A DNA stretch of 64,000 nt from Yersinia similis. GTDB taxonomy: Bacteria > Pseudomonadota > Gammaproteobacteria > Enterobacterales > Enterobacteriaceae. The notes below the pieces were generated by a model. It saw only the letters and a program-made list of their open reading frames with translations, was not told the origin of the DNA and made no database searches. The stretch lies in NCBI RefSeq assembly GCF_001053095.1, contig NZ_CGBP01000002.1, positions 1 to 64,000 of the forward strand, given 5' to 3'. Positions 44,395-55,245 of this stretch are shown here, piece after piece. Positions within the stretch are counted from its first letter, which is position 1; each line of letters starts with the position of its first letter. The translations under genes were made by a program, and so were the position numbers.

Positions 44395-45699
44395 AATACC
44401 TGCCAGATAAGCCTTAATCGTTGCCAGTAACTTTCCGGTACCACAGCACTCGTCATTATATCCTTTGGTATGCCTGCGGTTGATTACTCGATCATGGGGG
44501 CAACCGCCATGGCAGATAGAAAACCACTCACAATGTTGCATCTTTATCGTTGCAGCGACTTCTTCGTCTATAGCTTGCTGATTGTGTGATGATTTAGTTA
44601 ACAGCTCGGCTAAATCAGTTTTCAGCAGTGAACCATAAATACTGTCTGCATCGCCTCTATATTTGTCGCAAGGAGAAACATCACCGTTAGGTTCCAACGT
44701 AATGATTTCTTGTGAGCAATTACCTGACCAATAACAAGCAGACAGTTTCTTTTCAGGATTCTCCAGTACACGGATAAAATCCTCGAATATAGCAATATGT
44801 ATTTTTTCTCGGTAATCTTTTATCCAAATAACAAACAGAGCCGATAGAAATTTAATGAACTCAGCATAGCTAATAAAATTAGCACCAATGTTTTCACCTG
44901 CGGCCAGTCGATTATCTGGAACGATATTAAGAAATTCTATGCCTTTTAATTCTATTAAAGTAAAATAATCTAGCATTTCTCTCATGTCTGTTTGGTATAC
45001 TTCGCGGTCAACAACAATGAGAGCACCATATAATATATCGTATTGTTGAAGTTTCTTTATTCCTTTGGCTATACGGTCAGAAGTCCCCCTTCCACGAAAA
45101 TCCACCCGACGCTTATCATTAACGGCAGGTATACCATCGAGGCTAATACCTACGTTCATTCCGATCCCCTTAATAAATATTAACCATTCATCGGAGATGT
45201 TTACTATATTTGATTGCATCGTGTTAGTGATATATTGCTCTGACCGTTTAAATTGCTGTTGTAACCAAATTAATTTCTTAAAGAAAGCGGGTTTTAAGAG
45301 CGTAACTTCGCCACCATGCCAGATAAATTCGAACCTGTTTACATTGGGAATGGCAAGGATTTGGCGGACTATGTGTATAAGCGTACTGAATGAAATCGTT
45401 TGATTAGGGCCTTCAGCCCATGAGTGACAATAGGTGCAACGAAGGTTACACAACCGGGTGGCCTTTAATACAATAACTAACTTCTTTGCTTTTATTGCTT
45501 TGGCCTGTATTTTTTTAGTTCGTTCGTTATGATAGATATCTAACTCATTTGTATCTAATATTTTTTCAGCCGGTATTTTACCAATTAAATAAGTGGATAA
45601 TAATGTATATTTACAGAAGCTGAGTTCCTCCAGATTCTGTATGCTTAATTTATTTATTTCTATTGTGTCAATGTATTTAGTGGGTATTATTTCGCGCAT
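44389..45699 (-). CDS. xyeB: Radical SAM/SPASM peptide maturase (XyeB-like)
   Basis: Iron-sulfur enzyme predicted to cross-link the precursor peptide of this operon. The 436-residue protein has the radical SAM CX3CX2C motif (Cys84, Cys88, Cys91 in CNLRCTYCHSW), the SAM-binding WHGGEVTLL, and a SPASM tail for auxiliary clusters (NCSQ, DVSPCDKY, CHGGCPHD, DECCGTGK). It is the last gene of the precursor-permease-adaptor-ATPase operon, 10 bp after the ATPase. By context it resembles the Xye family, which makes three-residue cyclophanes; the reaction itself is inferred. Confidence 0.85.
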   Translation of the reverse strand: MREIIPTKYIDTIEINKLSIQNLEELSFCKYTLLSTYLIGKIPAEKILDTNELDIYHNERTKKIQAKAIKAKKLVIVLKATRLCNLRCTYCHSWAEGPNQTISFSTLIHIVRQILAIPNVNRFEFIWHGGEVTLLKPAFFKKLIWLQQQFKRSEQYITNTMQSNIVNISDEWLIFIKGIGMNVGISLDGIPAVNDKRRVDFRGRGTSDRIAKGIKKLQQYDILYGALIVVDREVYQTDMREMLDYFTLIELKGIEFLNIVPDNRLAAGENIGANFISYAEFIKFLSALFVIWIKDYREKIHIAIFEDFIRVLENPEKKLSACYWSGNCSQEIITLEPNGDVSPCDKYRGDADSIYGSLLKTDLAELLTKSSHNQQAIDEEVAATIKMQHCEWFSICHGGCPHDRVINRRHTKGYNDECCGTGKLLATIKAYLAGIR

Positions 45700-45708
45700 A
45701 ATACACTC

Positions 45709-46377
45709 CTATTTTTTCATGTTAATATTCCCATCTTTCATGTTAAGTATTCTATTACTATAACTTGACGCTTCATCTGAGTGTGTGACCATGATGATGG
45801 TGGTTCCTGATTGATTTATTGCTTTTAATTGCTCTAGTACCGCTCGAGCATTCTTACTATCTAAATTACCGGTAGGTTCATCAGCCAGTATTAATGCAGG
45901 GGAAGCTACCATAGCTCTGGCAATGGCCACCCGTTGCTGTTGGCCACCTGATAATTGCATGGGCTTATGATCTTTTCGGTTATCGATCCCCAAAAGGCTC
46001 AAGACTTGATTGACTTGTTCAATACGCTTTTTTTTGGCGACCCCGCGATATTTCAACGGTAACTCAACATTATCAAATATTGACAAATGAGGGATGAGGT
46101 TAAATGATTGAAATATATACCCTATTAATTCACGTCTTAATGTGATCCGTTGAGAGTAACCTAGGTTATCAACATGTTTTCCTGCTAACGTTAGAGAGCC
46201 GTAATCCAGAGGTTCAAACATGCCCACAATATTGAGTAACGTTGATTTACCTGATCCTGATGGCCCCATGATAGAAACAAACTCTCCTTTTTCTACTGAA
46301 AGATTTATATTATTTAGAACTCTGGTTTTTATGATTTTTGTTGTGTAATATTTTTCTGCATTTTGTAAATGTAGCAT
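45709..46377 (-). CDS. ABC transporter ATPase (MacB/LolD-like)
   Basis: Energy-coupling subunit of 222 residues for the peptide exporter. It has Walker [10 protein letters not shown], the signature [14 protein letters not shown], Walker [13 protein letters not shown] and H-loop VTHSDE. It lies 1 bp after the adaptor gene, and the FtsX-like permease two genes upstream is its partner. The MacB-type architecture suggests export from the periplasm or inner leaflet rather than a classic peptidase-containing exporter. Confidence 0.9.
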   Translation of the reverse strand: MLHLQNAEKYYTTKIIKTRVLNNINLSVEKGEFVSIMGPSGSGKSTLLNIVGMFEPLDYGSLTLAGKHVDNLGYSQRITLRRELIGYIFQSFNLIPHLSIFDNVELPLKYRGVAKKKRIEQVNQVLSLLGIDNRKDHKPMQLSGGQQQRVAIARAMVASPALILADEPTGNLDSKNARAVLEQLKAINQSGTTIIMVTHSDEASSYSNRILNMKDGNINMKK

Positions 46378-46378
46378 A

Positions 46379-47641
46379 TTATTTAAACTCTATGATATTT
46401 GCTGTTTTATCACTATCATCAGGCATTTTTACAATGCGTTGACTTGGCTGTAAGCCAGATGTGATCTCTGTCTTCATCGAACTTCGACGTTTAACTTCAA
46501 CTTTTGTTTTAATTGCACGGTCATATTTCTCTTGATAAACATATATAAAGTGATCACCATTATGATTTGAAAACACACTTTCAGTTGGGGCTAATAGTGC
46601 GTGATTATTTTCTTCTTGTAGTGTAATACGAATTTCAATAGATTGCCCTCGCTTAAGATGAGCGATGCCTGATTCAATTGGCCTAAGCTTTGCTTTGAAT
46701 TTCCCATTGTCTACTATTGCTGATACTGACTCAATCAGTAGTTGAGTATCTTGACCATTTATCTGTGCGATAATTTTAGTATTAGGTTTTATCTTGTCGA
46801 TATAATATTCACTGAAATAAACATTGAAATAATATGAGCTTAAATTATCTATCACTGATATTTTTTCGCCTGACTTTATTTGTTGGCCTAATTCAATATC
46901 AAGAAAAGATAATGTACCATCAATAGGTGCAATAATAACGAGTTGTTCAAGGCCACTTTCAATCATTTTCATCATTTTTTCAAGTAATATAATAGATTCA
47001 TCTATGTTTTTAAATTGTGAGGGAAATGATTTTTGGTTTTTACTATTATGCTTTTGTAGTATGTCACTCTTGATTTTCCAATTTATTAGTATATCATCCT
47101 GTCGTTCTAACTCAGACTTTGCAATCAAGAGTTTTTTATCAAGTACTTTATATCTTCTCAAATCTTTAGAAATTATATCTATTTGATGTTGAGCTTCTTG
47201 CAAACTGAGTTGTGTATCTCTGTTGTCTTGTTCTAGTCTCACTCTCATATTACGAAGGCTATTTATTTGCTCCATAATATCCGCCATTCTGGATGTTGCC
47301 TCTAGCGTGAAATCATAATTAGATAATCGAGCAATCACATCGCCCTTTATCACGTTTTCGGCAGATTGCTTGACTACTTCAATAACTTTACCTCCTCTTT
47401 CACTTGATAAAATGACACTCTCATTTGGTACAGTAATAGCGCGCGTCACCAATACGTCGTGGTATGGCTCAAATTGAACAGTATAAAATGTTACTTTTTC
47501 TCGAGGAACGAGTAGAGCGCTTTCTTTGGTGAATAAATAATAAATTGAAAAACAGCTTAAAAGTAGAATAAGTAACACGAGAAGTATAACTATTTTCTCT
47601 CTACTATTTATATTTATTTTTTTTTCTAATTTTATATCCAT
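46379..47641 (-). CDS. HlyD-type membrane fusion protein
   Basis: Periplasmic adaptor of 420 residues linking the permease to an outer-membrane channel. It has one N-terminal membrane anchor (IVILLVLLILLLSCFSIYYL), a biotinyl-lipoyl half motif (GGKVIEVVKQSAENVIKGD), a long coiled-coil (about residues 130-215), the second lipoyl half (IIAPIDGTLSFLDIELGQQI) and a beta-barrel domain. It lies 1 bp after the permease gene. No TolC-like gene is present, so host TolC is the probable partner. Confidence 0.88.
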   Translation of the reverse strand: MDIKLEKKININSREKIVILLVLLILLLSCFSIYYLFTKESALLVPREKVTFYTVQFEPYHDVLVTRAITVPNESVILSSERGGKVIEVVKQSAENVIKGDVIARLSNYDFTLEATSRMADIMEQINSLRNMRVRLEQDNRDTQLSLQEAQHQIDIISKDLRRYKVLDKKLLIAKSELERQDDILINWKIKSDILQKHNSKNQKSFPSQFKNIDESIILLEKMMKMIESGLEQLVIIAPIDGTLSFLDIELGQQIKSGEKISVIDNLSSYYFNVYFSEYYIDKIKPNTKIIAQINGQDTQLLIESVSAIVDNGKFKAKLRPIESGIAHLKRGQSIEIRITLQEENNHALLAPTESVFSNHNGDHFIYVYQEKYDRAIKTKVEVKRRSSMKTEITSGLQPSQRIVKMPDDSDKTANIIEFK

Positions 47642-47642
47642 G

Positions 47643-50003
47643 TTATTTATTCTTTTTGGTATGGGATAAAATGAGTGACAATATCATTACACTAAGGATG
47701 CTCACCATAAACAGCAAAAGTGTTCCAAATGCATAGAAGTATGAGAGGCTATTAATGAAATTATATTTACTCAACCATTTTTGTAATAGGATAAAACCAA
47801 TCGGGAATGCTATTGCTACAGCAACAAGTACGGGGGTTACATTTTGCTGTATAAAGAAAACGATATGCGTATACATAGAGCCACCTACTGACTCCATTAT
47901 TTTTAATATTTTACTGATCCTTTGGGATTCAGCCATTCCGATTATCATGGTGCTTATAAGTAGTAATGCTACTGAGAATAGGGTAACCAAGCTAATTGTT
48001 TCTTTCATTAAGTTATGATTATTAAAATATTCTTGGTGTATATATTCAGCAAGTTTTATTTGGTCAGCATTGACTCCATATCGTTCAAGTATCATGTTTA
48101 CGGTGCTAATATCACCCATATGTTGTAGTTTCAGTGCACCATATCGTTGCGCCTCATCACTGATGAGAATAAGCAATGGAATTGTATTTTTATCTCGATC
48201 TGCAAGATAAAAATCATTAACTACCCTGAGTATACGAACTGTATACTCAGTATCATTGTTGTTAATATAAAAAAGAGTATTCAGTACTTCATCACTTGAC
48301 GACTTCCCCATCGCCGACATAAAGGCCTTTGTCGCTATAGCATGATAAATATTATTATTTTTACTGGGTGTAATAGGATTTTCGTGGCCCGCTAATGTTT
48401 TTATTCCCCAAGTGTCGGTGAAGTTTTTGTTTACGTTCAATATATTTACGGAAACTAATTTATCTTGTTCCTGTTGGTTTTGATGGAAGACCGAAGTCAT
48501 TGTTCTTGACATATCAAATGGTCGCCAACTACTCAATGCGATTGAGGAGGCTTCTACGCTATTTTTTAATGCATCTTGCAAGCTATTTAGTGATGCTAAA
48601 GATTTTAATTCACCGCTTAATGGGAATGTTACAACGTTTTCTTTTGCATAACCAAATGTATGGTTCTGCATAAAATATATTTGTGTCATGACTCCTGCCC
48701 AAATATAAATAATGATACCTGCTATGGCTATTTGTATAGATAATGTTACTTGGTAAATGTAATGTGATATTGGGTGTGCATTATAAGCATGGTTATGCCA
48801 TGACTTATTAGGGAAAACTGTGGTTGATAGATAGAGGTAATGCGATATCAATATCGCAATATAGAGTGAGAAGAACGCGACAGAAAATGATGATACTAAT
48901 TGGCCTGTTTTTTGAATTAAAATCAGCTCCCTGACATTTTCAGATGCTTGCATCAAAATAGCGAGTAAGCCAAACGCCAGTATGAGGACACATACCGCTT
49001 GCAGTGTTGCGATAAAAAATGACTCTGTCAGTAATTGATAATTAGAGGCACCAACCGATTTCTTTATCTGAAAGCTGCTTTTTTTATTTGTATTTATGAT
49101 GTTATTAACATTGAAAAAATTCATGGTGGTGGTTAAAAAGATAAAGAAACCCGCGATATACAAGGTATATAGATATGATTTTGAAATAACTGTGCTCATT
49201 TCATCGGGGAGCTCAGTGTCATAATGTATATCGGTAATATTACGGGCTGATAATTGAATAAACTCTTCAGGGCTAAAGGGAGCGCCAGGGAGTTGAGGTG
49301 CATACCGGGTGACCAGCGTTTTTAACTGCTCATTATTAGGTTTTGCCCCGGCGACCATAGTGGCAAATAGATAGGTGTGCATATCGTACCAGTCATGCCT
49401 TTTATCATGGTAACCATCGATGATATCGGGAGAAAATGCAATGACAGCGTGGGTATTAAAGCGGCTGGCCGCGTTTAAGTTAACCACATCTTTGATAACG
49501 AATTTACCTTTATTTCCTAATGTGATGACCTGGCCTTTAGGGTGGTTTAAATGAAGATATTGACGATTAAACTCAGGTGTAATGATAATTTCATTTTGTG
49601 ACAGATAAGGTATTTTCTGCCGATAGGGATTGATCGTCGTTAAAAAATTAGGGCTGACTGCATAAATTTCTACGTCAGTGTGTGTTTTACCGTTAACCTG
49701 TAAGTCGATAAACAAGCGTAAAGCGTAGGCGACATCTTTGATGTTTTTTTCATTTTGTAATGCAGCAATTAATGGCAAAGGGACTTGTGCCGACTTAACT
49801 TTTTCACCATTAGGTAGATTAAATTGTGTTTCTATCCGATAAACTTGTGGGTAATCATGATGGAATTTTTCAATGCCATTATCAGTTAAATAAAGCAGTA
49901 ATACGAGAAACAGTGAGATCATCCCTATAGCGGTTATGATAATAGCTAATAATGTTGCCATGGGGCTGAGCTTTACATCGTTTAAAAATTCACTCGTAAG
50001 CAT
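47643..50003 (-). CDS. MacB/FtsX-like ABC permease
   Basis: Large two-part permease of about 786 residues. An N-terminal membrane helix (MATLLAIIITAIGMISLFLV) is followed by a MacB_PCD-like periplasmic domain of about 230 residues. A helix cluster (YLYTLYIAGFFIFLTTTMNF) follows, then a second periplasmic domain and a final FtsX-type three-helix group ending SLILSHTKKNK. This is the duplicated layout of exporters linked to radical SAM peptides. ATG 50003 (MLTSEFLNDVKLSP) is chosen; an in-frame start at 50120 would overlap the precursor peptide gene. Confidence 0.85.
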   Translation of the reverse strand: MLTSEFLNDVKLSPMATLLAIIITAIGMISLFLVLLLYLTDNGIEKFHHDYPQVYRIETQFNLPNGEKVKSAQVPLPLIAALQNEKNIKDVAYALRLFIDLQVNGKTHTDVEIYAVSPNFLTTINPYRQKIPYLSQNEIIITPEFNRQYLHLNHPKGQVITLGNKGKFVIKDVVNLNAASRFNTHAVIAFSPDIIDGYHDKRHDWYDMHTYLFATMVAGAKPNNEQLKTLVTRYAPQLPGAPFSPEEFIQLSARNITDIHYDTELPDEMSTVISKSYLYTLYIAGFFIFLTTTMNFFNVNNIINTNKKSSFQIKKSVGASNYQLLTESFFIATLQAVCVLILAFGLLAILMQASENVRELILIQKTGQLVSSFSVAFFSLYIAILISHYLYLSTTVFPNKSWHNHAYNAHPISHYIYQVTLSIQIAIAGIIIYIWAGVMTQIYFMQNHTFGYAKENVVTFPLSGELKSLASLNSLQDALKNSVEASSIALSSWRPFDMSRTMTSVFHQNQQEQDKLVSVNILNVNKNFTDTWGIKTLAGHENPITPSKNNNIYHAIATKAFMSAMGKSSSDEVLNTLFYINNNDTEYTVRILRVVNDFYLADRDKNTIPLLILISDEAQRYGALKLQHMGDISTVNMILERYGVNADQIKLAEYIHQEYFNNHNLMKETISLVTLFSVALLLISTMIIGMAESQRISKILKIMESVGGSMYTHIVFFIQQNVTPVLVAVAIAFPIGFILLQKWLSKYNFINSLSYFYAFGTLLLFMVSILSVMILSLILSHTKKNK

Positions 50004-50086
50004 ACAAGAATATCTCACTGGGATTATTATATTTAGTGATGTTATTATTTTCGTTTTATTTATAACGTCTAAAATGTTTGATGGGC

Positions 50087-50287
50087 TTAGTCTTCTGCAA
50101 AGCTCCTTGACCAATTCCATGCTGTTATTTTAGTGTGAAGGGTATTGTTTTTAACTTCGTCTATTTCATTGCTAGTGATATATAGTGGGTTATTCTTGAA
50201 TGATTCCTCTAACGATTGCAGCTTACTCTTTAATTTAATTAAGTTAACATTGTTTTTTTCTACCGTTGATTGGGATGAAGGATTCAT
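50087..50287 (-). CDS. xyeA: XyeA-like RiPP precursor peptide
   Basis: A 66-residue peptide at the head of the operon. A hydrophilic helical leader (KLKSKLQSLEESFKNNPLYI) is followed by the C-terminal core ITAWNWSRSFAED with Trp57, Trp59 and Phe63. Aromatic residues each followed by two residues, as in WSR, are the Omega1-X2-X3 units cross-linked in triceptides. ATG 50287 has GGAG six bases upstream; a TTG at 50299 is in frame but poorer. The Xye assignment rests on gene order and core motif. Confidence 0.78.
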   Translation of the reverse strand: MNPSSQSTVEKNNVNLIKLKSKLQSLEESFKNNPLYITSNEIDEVKNNTLHTKITAWNWSRSFAED

Positions 50288-50323
50288 GTCATTCTCCAAT
50301 TTATTTATATGGGGGGTAACCGA

Positions 50324-50373
50324 GAGTGATTATCACTCCATTTACTTTTAATTCTTTTCTTCAATTTTATCAA
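50324..50373 (-). promoter_or_regulatory. Promoter and overlapping operator of the Xye operon
   Basis: On the minus strand: TTGATA (50373-50368), 17-bp spacer, TAAAAG (50350-50345). The palindrome GAGTGAT-t-ATCACTC (50324-50338) covers the predicted start point and lies about 37 bp before the xyeA ATG, where a repressor would block transcription. The surroundings are almost pure A/T. Confidence 0.55.
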
Positions 50374-50505
50374 TATTTTTTTATTCTTAATGGTTATTTG
50401 TTTTTTATTATTGCCAATTAATTATCTGATTATTTATTTTATTGTTTATTATTTTATGGCCTTAAACGAGGCTTTAATGTGAGGTGGGAGTATCTATCTA
50501 ATAAA

Positions 50506-50523
50506 AAGCCCTCGAAAGGGCTT
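50506..50523 (-). terminator. fghA terminator hairpin with T tract (distal copy)
   Basis: AAGCCCT-ttcg-AGGGCTT on the minus strand, followed by TTTTATTAG. It is the same 18-bp hairpin as at 50689-50706, separated by the repeat. Confidence 0.75.
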
Positions 50524-50689
50524 GAGGTTATTGACAAAGTGCCCGCGACGGAGAGAACAGGCAGATCGTAAAGACGCCGTAAATACATCCATGTAGGCTC
50601 GAGCCGCGCCATCCCTGGCGCGGACGCTTTACTCCTCTGCCTATCCTCACCGTTCAAGATTGAGTCATCGGGGTTTGTCAGCAGTCTGA
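50523..50689 (-). repeat. 167-bp palindromic repeat, copy B (YPAL-like)
   Basis: Near-identical to copy A, with the same ends and exactly the same length. It is flanked by perfect 18-bp copies of the hairpin AAGCCCTCGAAAGGGCTT. Relative to the terminated gene (fghA, minus strand) it lies in the opposite orientation from copy A, so insertion is not orientation-bound. Confidence 0.85.
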
Positions 50690-50706
50690 AGCCCTCGAAA
50701 GGGCTT
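50689..50706 (-). terminator. fghA terminator hairpin, proximal copy without T tract
   Basis: The same 18-bp hairpin as at 50506-50523, directly downstream of fghA. It runs into the repeat rather than into a T tract. Confidence 0.7.
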
Positions 50707-50743
50707 GGGTTTTTATGCGTAATCATTGGGCTAATGATAAATG

Positions 50744-51586
50744 TTACGGCTGTAGGTGTTCAGCATGAAAGCGCAGGTGATCTTCAATAAATGTAGCTAT
50801 GGTAAAATAGCTGTGATCATAACCCGGCTGAATACGCAGCATCAGTGGCCAACCTCGCTGGCGCGCCAGTTCCGCCAATTTTGCTGGTTGGAGTTGATCG
50901 GCAAGAAATTGATCACCATCCCCCTGATCCACCAATATAGGCAACTGATGCTGTGAATGGGTCAGTAAATGGCAGCTATCATATTGCAGCCATTGGCTTT
51001 CATCACTGCCAAGATATGCGGTAAAGGCTTTTCTGCCCCATGGTACTTGGCATGGGTTCACTATTGGCGCAAAAACAGAAACAGACTGATATTGTTGCGG
51101 ATTACGCAGAGCCAGCATCAGCGCACCATGGCCACCCATTGAATGACCACTGATTGATTGACGTTCACTGACACTAAAATGTTGGCGGACCAGCGCTGGC
51201 AATTCTTGGCTGATATAGTCATACATTTGGAAATGTTCAGACCACGGCACCTGCGTTGCATTAAGATAGAAGCCCGCCCCCTGACCTAAATCATAGCTGT
51301 CATCGTTGGGAACATTATCACCACGGGGGCTGGTATCAGGTATAACCAGTACCAGCCCGAGTTCTGCAGCAACCCGCTGTGCGCCCGCTTTCAGCGTAAA
51401 GTTCTCATCATTACAGGTTAGGCCCGATAACCAATAAAGGACTGGCGGTGGGTTATCGTCCCGTGGCGGTGGCAGATAGATACTGAAGGTCATATGACAA
51501 TTCAGGCTGCTGGCAGCGTGGCGGTAGCGCTGTTGCCAGCCGCCAAACATCCGATGCTCTTCGAGAAGTTCAAGTGACGTATTCAC
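50744..51586 (-). CDS. fghA: S-formylglutathione hydrolase
   Basis: Second step of glutathione-dependent formaldehyde detoxification: hydrolyses S-formylglutathione to formate and glutathione. The 280-residue esterase has the nucleophile motif [11 protein letters not shown], the oxyanion region [13 protein letters not shown] and the final catalytic His in [12 protein letters not shown] 51586 is preferred because AAGGAGG lies ten bases before it; an ATG at 51607 overlapping the frmA stop is the alternative. It forms an operon with frmA. Confidence 0.93.
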   Translation of the reverse strand: MNTSLELLEEHRMFGGWQQRYRHAASSLNCHMTFSIYLPPPRDDNPPPVLYWLSGLTCNDENFTLKAGAQRVAAELGLVLVIPDTSPRGDNVPNDDSYDLGQGAGFYLNATQVPWSEHFQMYDYISQELPALVRQHFSVSERQSISGHSMGGHGALMLALRNPQQYQSVSVFAPIVNPCQVPWGRKAFTAYLGSDESQWLQYDSCHLLTHSQHQLPILVDQGDGDQFLADQLQPAKLAELARQRGWPLMLRIQPGYDHSYFTIATFIEDHLRFHAEHLQP

Positions 51587-51606
51587 GTTTTGTCTGCCTC
51601 CTTGCA

Positions 51607-52779
<1,173 letters not shown>

Positions 52780-52904
52780 TTATATAAATATATTCTTTAT
52801 GTATCAAATATGTTGATAGCAGTTGTTCGGGATCATTAGACCATTACACATAGCGGAAATATATGTATAGATTATGGTCGAACAGATACCGTCCACCAGA
52901 TCAA

Positions 52905-53774
52905 TCAAGGTATTTCAACGTGCTCGATAATCAGCTCTTTTAATGCGCGGACATTAGGGCTGAAGGCATCTTTACGCCAAATAAGCCAGGTTGCCGTGTG
53001 GGCAATATCCTGAGGTAATGGATGAACTTGCACCCGCTCATGGCCCTGTAGCAGTGTAAGGACTGATAGAGGGATGAGGGCCAGCCCGGCACCACTAGCG
53101 ACGCAGGCCAGCATCGCATGATAGGACTGAATTTCCATGATATGCCCCGGTAATACACCCGCTTGTCGAAACCAGCTTTCCAACCGTAGCCGGTAAGAGC
53201 AACTGGGACGAAAAGCAAACAGCGTTTCGTCGACGGCATCGTGGGCTTGCAGTATAGGGGGGCGTTCAAGACAGGAAATGATCACCAGTTGTTCGTCAAA
53301 AGAGCGGCAGCCGTGTAACTCATCGTGCTGTACCGGACCATCGACCAACGCTGTTGCCAGTGTACCCGCGCGGACTTGTTCAATAATTTCACCTGAGGTC
53401 CCGGTAATCAGCGACAACGATACCTTAGGGTAGCGCTGGTGGTAGGCCGCGAGCAAATTAGGTAAGCGGGTGGCGGCTGTGCTTTCCATTGAACCCAACG
53501 GGAAGTTGCCCGCTGGTTCGCCTGCGTGGGTAATGCTCATAGCTTCTTCGCTTAGCGCCAAAATACGGTTGGCATAACAGAGAAAATTATGGCCCATCGG
53601 TGATAAACGCAGGCGCTGTTTTTCACGAATAAACAAATCAGCCCCTAGCTCTAGTTCAAGCTGGCGCAGACGTGTAGTGATATTTGAAGGAACTCGGTGC
53701 ATTTGCTCCGCTGCTCGGGCAACGGAGCCGGTCTCCGCTACACAACAAAACATGCGTAGCTGGGTCAGATTCAT
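52905..53774 (-). CDS. LysR-type regulator, PtrR/YneJ-like
   Basis: Transcription factor of 289 residues. The N-terminal winged HTH (AETGSVARAAEQMHRVPSNITTRLRQLE) and the segment LFIREKQRLRLSPMGHNFL are near those of E. coli PtrR (YneJ). The effector domain carries LGSMESTAATRLPNLLAAY. It is transcribed away from the MFS gene at 53910, the classic divergent regulator-target pair, and upstream of frmA on the same strand. The probable target is the MFS gene. Confidence 0.85.
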   Translation of the reverse strand: MNLTQLRMFCCVAETGSVARAAEQMHRVPSNITTRLRQLELELGADLFIREKQRLRLSPMGHNFLCYANRILALSEEAMSITHAGEPAGNFPLGSMESTAATRLPNLLAAYHQRYPKVSLSLITGTSGEIIEQVRAGTLATALVDGPVQHDELHGCRSFDEQLVIISCLERPPILQAHDAVDETLFAFRPSCSYRLRLESWFRQAGVLPGHIMEIQSYHAMLACVASGAGLALIPLSVLTLLQGHERVQVHPLPQDIAHTATWLIWRKDAFSPNVRALKELIIEHVEIP

Positions 53775-53909
53775 AGATGTTCTCTTTTTGTGATGAACTT
53801 AATGATTCTTATTCATTTTTTGTGATTCTAATGCTCAGGCATGATGTTAGCAACTTTCTTTTAACAGACGGGTGAAATACCCAATCACCCGTAACGGGTA
53901 GGCAGGCAG

Positions 53910-55061
53910 ATGGCATTAAGAATTGCATTGAGTGGTTTTTTGGCATTGGTGGTAGCAATGGGTATTGGTCGTTTTGCTTTTACGCCACAAGTGCCACTGA
54001 TGATTGCAGAGCATCAATTCACGTTGACTGGTGCGGGTTTGGTGGCGGCATTCAATTATTTGGGCTATCTGTTCGGTGCCTTTGATGCCATGAGAGCCAG
54101 CCGTCATGTTGAGCGTCGGTTATGGTTGGGGCTATGGGGTGCCGCATTGCTTACATTATTATCGGCGGTGGTGGTTGGGCCATGGTGGCATGGGTTGGTA
54201 CGTTTTGCTATTGGCTGGGCCAGTGGCTGGTCGATGGTATTAATTGCTGCCTGGACCAACGAACGTTTGGCACATTTTGGCCGCCCGGCGCTCAGTGCCG
54301 CCGTATTTGCCGGGCCGGGGGCCGGTATATTCATTAGTGGCATGTTAGCCGTCGCTATCCATAGTTATGGCTTATCGGCTGCTGAAGCTTGGTGGGTTTA
54401 TGGTGTATTGGCGCTGATTATCATTGCTTCAATCAGTATCAATCTGCCACGTGGCGGTGAGTTGCACCGGCCACAGGTCGCAACGGTGCCTTTGACATTA
54501 ACACCAGCCTTGAAGCGACTGGTCTGGAGCTACAGTTTGGCGGGGTTTGGTTATATTTTACCCGCAACTTTTTTATCGCAGATGGCCAGCGCCCGTTTTC
54601 CTGATAGCCTGTTTGCGCAGTTTGTCTGGCCAGTCTTCGGTGGGGCGGCGGTCATCGGCATTACATTGGGCATTTTGACCCGCCATTGCCTGACATCACA
54701 AACCCGATTGGCATTGACGTTGTGGGTTCAGGCGTTGGGCGTGCTGTGCGCTGAATGGGTGCCGGGAGTGAGTGGATTGGCGCTGGGAGCATTGCTGACC
54801 GGAGGAGGCTTCCTCAGTGTGGTACAACTTTCGTTGCAACATGGGCGTGAACTGGCCCCAAAACATACCCGTTATATGGCCGGTTTACTCACCACCGGCT
54901 ATGCCATAGGGCAATTAGTCGGCCCAATATTATCCGCAATTTCAACGACATTAACTCATCGCTTAGAGCCAGCGCTGTATGTGGCCGTGGTGGCACTGAT
55001 TATTGCCGGCGGTCTGGTTATTAAAACTCCAGCACGTACCCAGGAAGCGCTTGCCAGTTGA
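53910..55061 (+). CDS. YbfB/YjiJ-family MFS transporter
   Basis: A 383-residue inner-membrane transporter with about twelve hydrophobic segments. The opening (LSGFLALVVAMGIGRFAFTPQVPLM) and YLGYLFGAFDAMRA are family hallmarks, as are GPGAGIFISG and TGYAIGQLVGPILSA near the C terminus. It is divergent from the LysR gene, 135 bp away, which suggests regulation by it. Substrate unknown. Confidence 0.85.
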   Translation: MALRIALSGFLALVVAMGIGRFAFTPQVPLMIAEHQFTLTGAGLVAAFNYLGYLFGAFDAMRASRHVERRLWLGLWGAALLTLLSAVVVGPWWHGLVRFAIGWASGWSMVLIAAWTNERLAHFGRPALSAAVFAGPGAGIFISGMLAVAIHSYGLSAAEAWWVYGVLALIIIASISINLPRGGELHRPQVATVPLTLTPALKRLVWSYSLAGFGYILPATFLSQMASARFPDSLFAQFVWPVFGGAAVIGITLGILTRHCLTSQTRLALTLWVQALGVLCAEWVPGVSGLALGALLTGGGFLSVVQLSLQHGRELAPKHTRYMAGLLTTGYAIGQLVGPILSAISTTLTHRLEPALYVAVVALIIAGGLVIKTPARTQEALAS

Positions 55062-55245
55062 TGACGGCAGAGCAGATGCGAATATTTCATTACGATGATC
55101 AGTATTATTCGCTATGAAGAACCGGTCGAAATGAAGAACAATCACTGGATAATCATTTCGCTCTCAACTAGAGTGAGAGCGAAATTCGGATGTGACCCGC
55201 ATCATGCTTGTCTTATCCGGATGCGTAAGCCCGTTGGAGAAAAGA

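Noticed and set aside
47643..50120. Permease start at 50120
   Set aside because: It would overlap the precursor peptide gene; the transporter-like sequence begins at ATG 50003.
50454..50726. 90-codon minus-strand frame
   Set aside because: It is the 167-bp repeat plus its flanking hairpins read as protein; the same sequence occurs at 39392-39558 without that frame.
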